From: an uncultured Clostridia bacterium
GTDB lineage: Bacteria; Bacillota_A; Clostridia; TANB77; CAG-508
NCBI GenBank assembly: GCA_947624715.1
Contig: CANQLO010000052.1
Location: forward strand, 1 to 6,571
Length of the DNA: 6,571 nt
Reading direction: 5' to 3'
A program made the translations under genes and the position numbers. Below are positions 5,130-6,571 of the stretch, in pieces. The notes under the pieces were generated by a model. That model was not told the origin of the DNA and searched no databases. It worked only from the letters and a program-made list of their open reading frames with translations. Within the stretch, counting starts at the first letter, position 1; each line of letters begins with the position of its first letter.

Positions 5130-6571
5130 TTATAATATAATGCAAATTAGTCCTCCTGAACCTTCATTAACAATTCTCTCCAATGTTTGTTGTAATTTAA
5201 TTTGAGCATCCTCAGGCATACAAGCAAGTTTATTTTGAAGTCCTTCATTTACTAAGCTATGTAAGCTTTTTCCAAATATATTTGATTCCCATATTTTCTT
5301 AGGATCATTTTCAAATTCAGAAAGTAAGTATTTTACTAAATCTTCAGACTGTTTTTCACTTCCAACAATAGGAGAAACCTCAGTTTCAACCTCTGTTTTA
5401 ATAAGATGTATACTAGGAGCCTTTGCTTTTAACTTAACTCCATATTTACTACCTTGTTTAACCATTTCGGGTTCGTCAAGAATAAGTTCATCAATAGTTG
5501 GTGTAATAATTCCATAACCTTTACTATTTACCTCCTCGAAAGCAGGAGCTATTTTATCATATTTACTCTTCGTAGAAGCAAAATTTGAAAAAGTTGAAAA
5601 TAATTCATATTCATTTGTAATAGGAGTGCCTGATACTTCTGTCAATATCTTATAAAATAAAGACGAGTTAACATCTAAAGAAACAGTAACATTTCCAGTT
5701 CCTAAATCAATTTCATCAACATTGCAAGAAGTAATGATATTATTATCGCTAGCAGTATTTAAAGATTCTTGCATTTTGTTAACTACGGAATTTACTTGTT
5801 TAATAACCTTTAAATCAGAAAAGTTACTTTTTATTTCTTTAAACATTTCAGACTTTAGCCAATGATTTTTATCAAGAGCATCAATCCATTTAGCATATCT
5901 TAAATTTATTCTTTGAGTAGGAAACTCATATAGAACTTTACTAAAGATTTCATTTATATCATCTAAATTTAAGTTAGCACAATCTGTTGGGATAACAGGA
6001 ACATTATATTTTGTCTCTAAAGCTGACGCCATATTAATAGTATCATTAGAATATGGGGTAGATGTATTTAAAACAATAACAAAAGGTTTATTTAAAGTCT
6101 TTAACTCATTTGCAATTCTTTCTTCAGGATTAACATAATCCTCACGACTTATTCCAGAAAAGCTACCATCAGTAGTCACCAATATACCAATAGTTGAGTG
6201 ATCTGAAATAACTTTTCTAGTACCAATTTCAGCAGCTTCTTGAAAAGGAATCTCATCATCAAACCAAGGTGTTTTTACCATTCTAGGAATATCATTTTCC
6301 ATATATCCAATAGCATTATTTACTAAGTAGCCAACGCAATCAACTAATCTTGTTTTAAATTTAACATTACCATTTAATGTAATTTCAACAGCTTCATTAG
6401 GTATAAACTTAGGCTCAGTAGTCATTATAGTTCGACCAGTTGCACTCTGAGGAAGTTCATCAACCGCTCTTTCTCTTTTGTAATTATTATCAATATTAGG
6501 AATAACAAGTAAGTCCATAAAATTTTTAATAAAAGTTGACTTACCAGTCCTTACAGGACCAACTACTCCAA
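5130..6571 (-). CDS. spoIVA: Stage IV sporulation protein A, morphogenetic ATPase (5' end outside window)
   Basis: SpoIVA is the ATP-hydrolysing cytoskeletal protein that polymerises on the forespore surface as the base of the spore coat. Its localisation depends on SpoVM. The frame stays open to the right edge: 17 codons before the Met at 6518 encode GVVGPVRTGKSTFIKNF, which contains the Walker A motif GPVRTGKS (6537-6560). That Met is therefore internal, and about 20 N-terminal residues are missing compared with the ~492-residue Bacillus protein. Other matches are RERAVDELPQSATGRTIMTTEPKF, the G3-like LVDCVGY, TTDGS, the APSIHLIKTEVE region and the C-terminus NEGSGGLICIIL, which nearly equals the Bacillus end. 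The stop is TAA at 5132-5130. It is convergent with the three-gene operon, so co-transcription is excluded. It is normally expressed in the mother cell under SigE; the promoter is outside the window. Confidence 0.98.
   Translation of the reverse strand, partial: GVVGPVRTGKSTFIKNFMDLLVIPNIDNNYKRERAVDELPQSATGRTIMTTEPKFIPNEAVEITLNGNVKFKTRLVDCVGYLVNNAIGYMENDIPRMVKTPWFDDEIPFQEAAEIGTRKVISDHSTIGILVTTDGSFSGISREDYVNPEERIANELKTLNKPFVIVLNTSTPYSNDTINMASALETKYNVPVIPTDCANLNLDDINEIFSKVLYEFPTQRINLRYAKWIDALDKNHWLKSEMFKEIKSNFSDLKVIKQVNSVVNKMQESLNTASDNNIITSCNVDEIDLGTGNVTVSLDVNSSLFYKILTEVSGTPITNEYELFSTFSNFASTKSKYDKIAPAFEEVNSKGYGIITPTIDELILDEPEMVKQGSKYGVKLKAKAPSIHLIKTEVETEVSPIVGSEKQSEDLVKYLLSEFENDPKKIWESNIFGKSLHSLVNEGLQNKLACMPEDAQIKLQQTLERIVNEGSGGLICIIL

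Overview
The window is AT-rich DNA on the pattern of a low-GC, spore-forming Bacillota, most likely a clostridial anaerobe. This rests on A/T-biased codon use, strong AGGAGG-type ribosome binding sites, one TTG start and a clear spoIVA gene, which is found only in endospore formers. I cannot name the species.

Layout: positions 1-498 are the 3' end of a normal threonyl-tRNA synthetase gene (thrS, + strand). Positions 499-762 hold its terminator, a palindromic repeat nested inside that terminator, and a good SigA-type promoter. Positions 763-4971 form an apparent operon of three overlapping + strand genes. The first encodes a ThrRS-like protein cut precisely to catalytic plus anticodon-binding domains, with most active-site residues replaced. 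The second encodes a 723-residue charged, coiled-coil protein. The third encodes a 287-residue protein with a C-terminal domain holding ten cysteines. Positions 4972-5129 hold a second copy of the palindromic repeat, in the same orientation as the first. Positions 5130-6571 are spoIVA (- strand), convergent with the operon and running off the right edge.

The main point of interest is the three-gene operon, enclosed by two direct copies (86/90 identical in the core) of a GC-rich, highly structured palindrome. On one side lies a housekeeping gene (thrS), on the other a sporulation gene (spoIVA). The ThrRS-like protein keeps the motif 2 Arg but lacks two of the three zinc ligands, the motif 3 Arg and other substrate-binding residues. 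It is therefore probably not a threonyl-tRNA synthetase. It may be a regulatory or scaffold paralogue, or an enzyme with another acyl acceptor. Overlapping reading frames suggest that the three products are made together and may act together, but their function cannot be read from the sequence.
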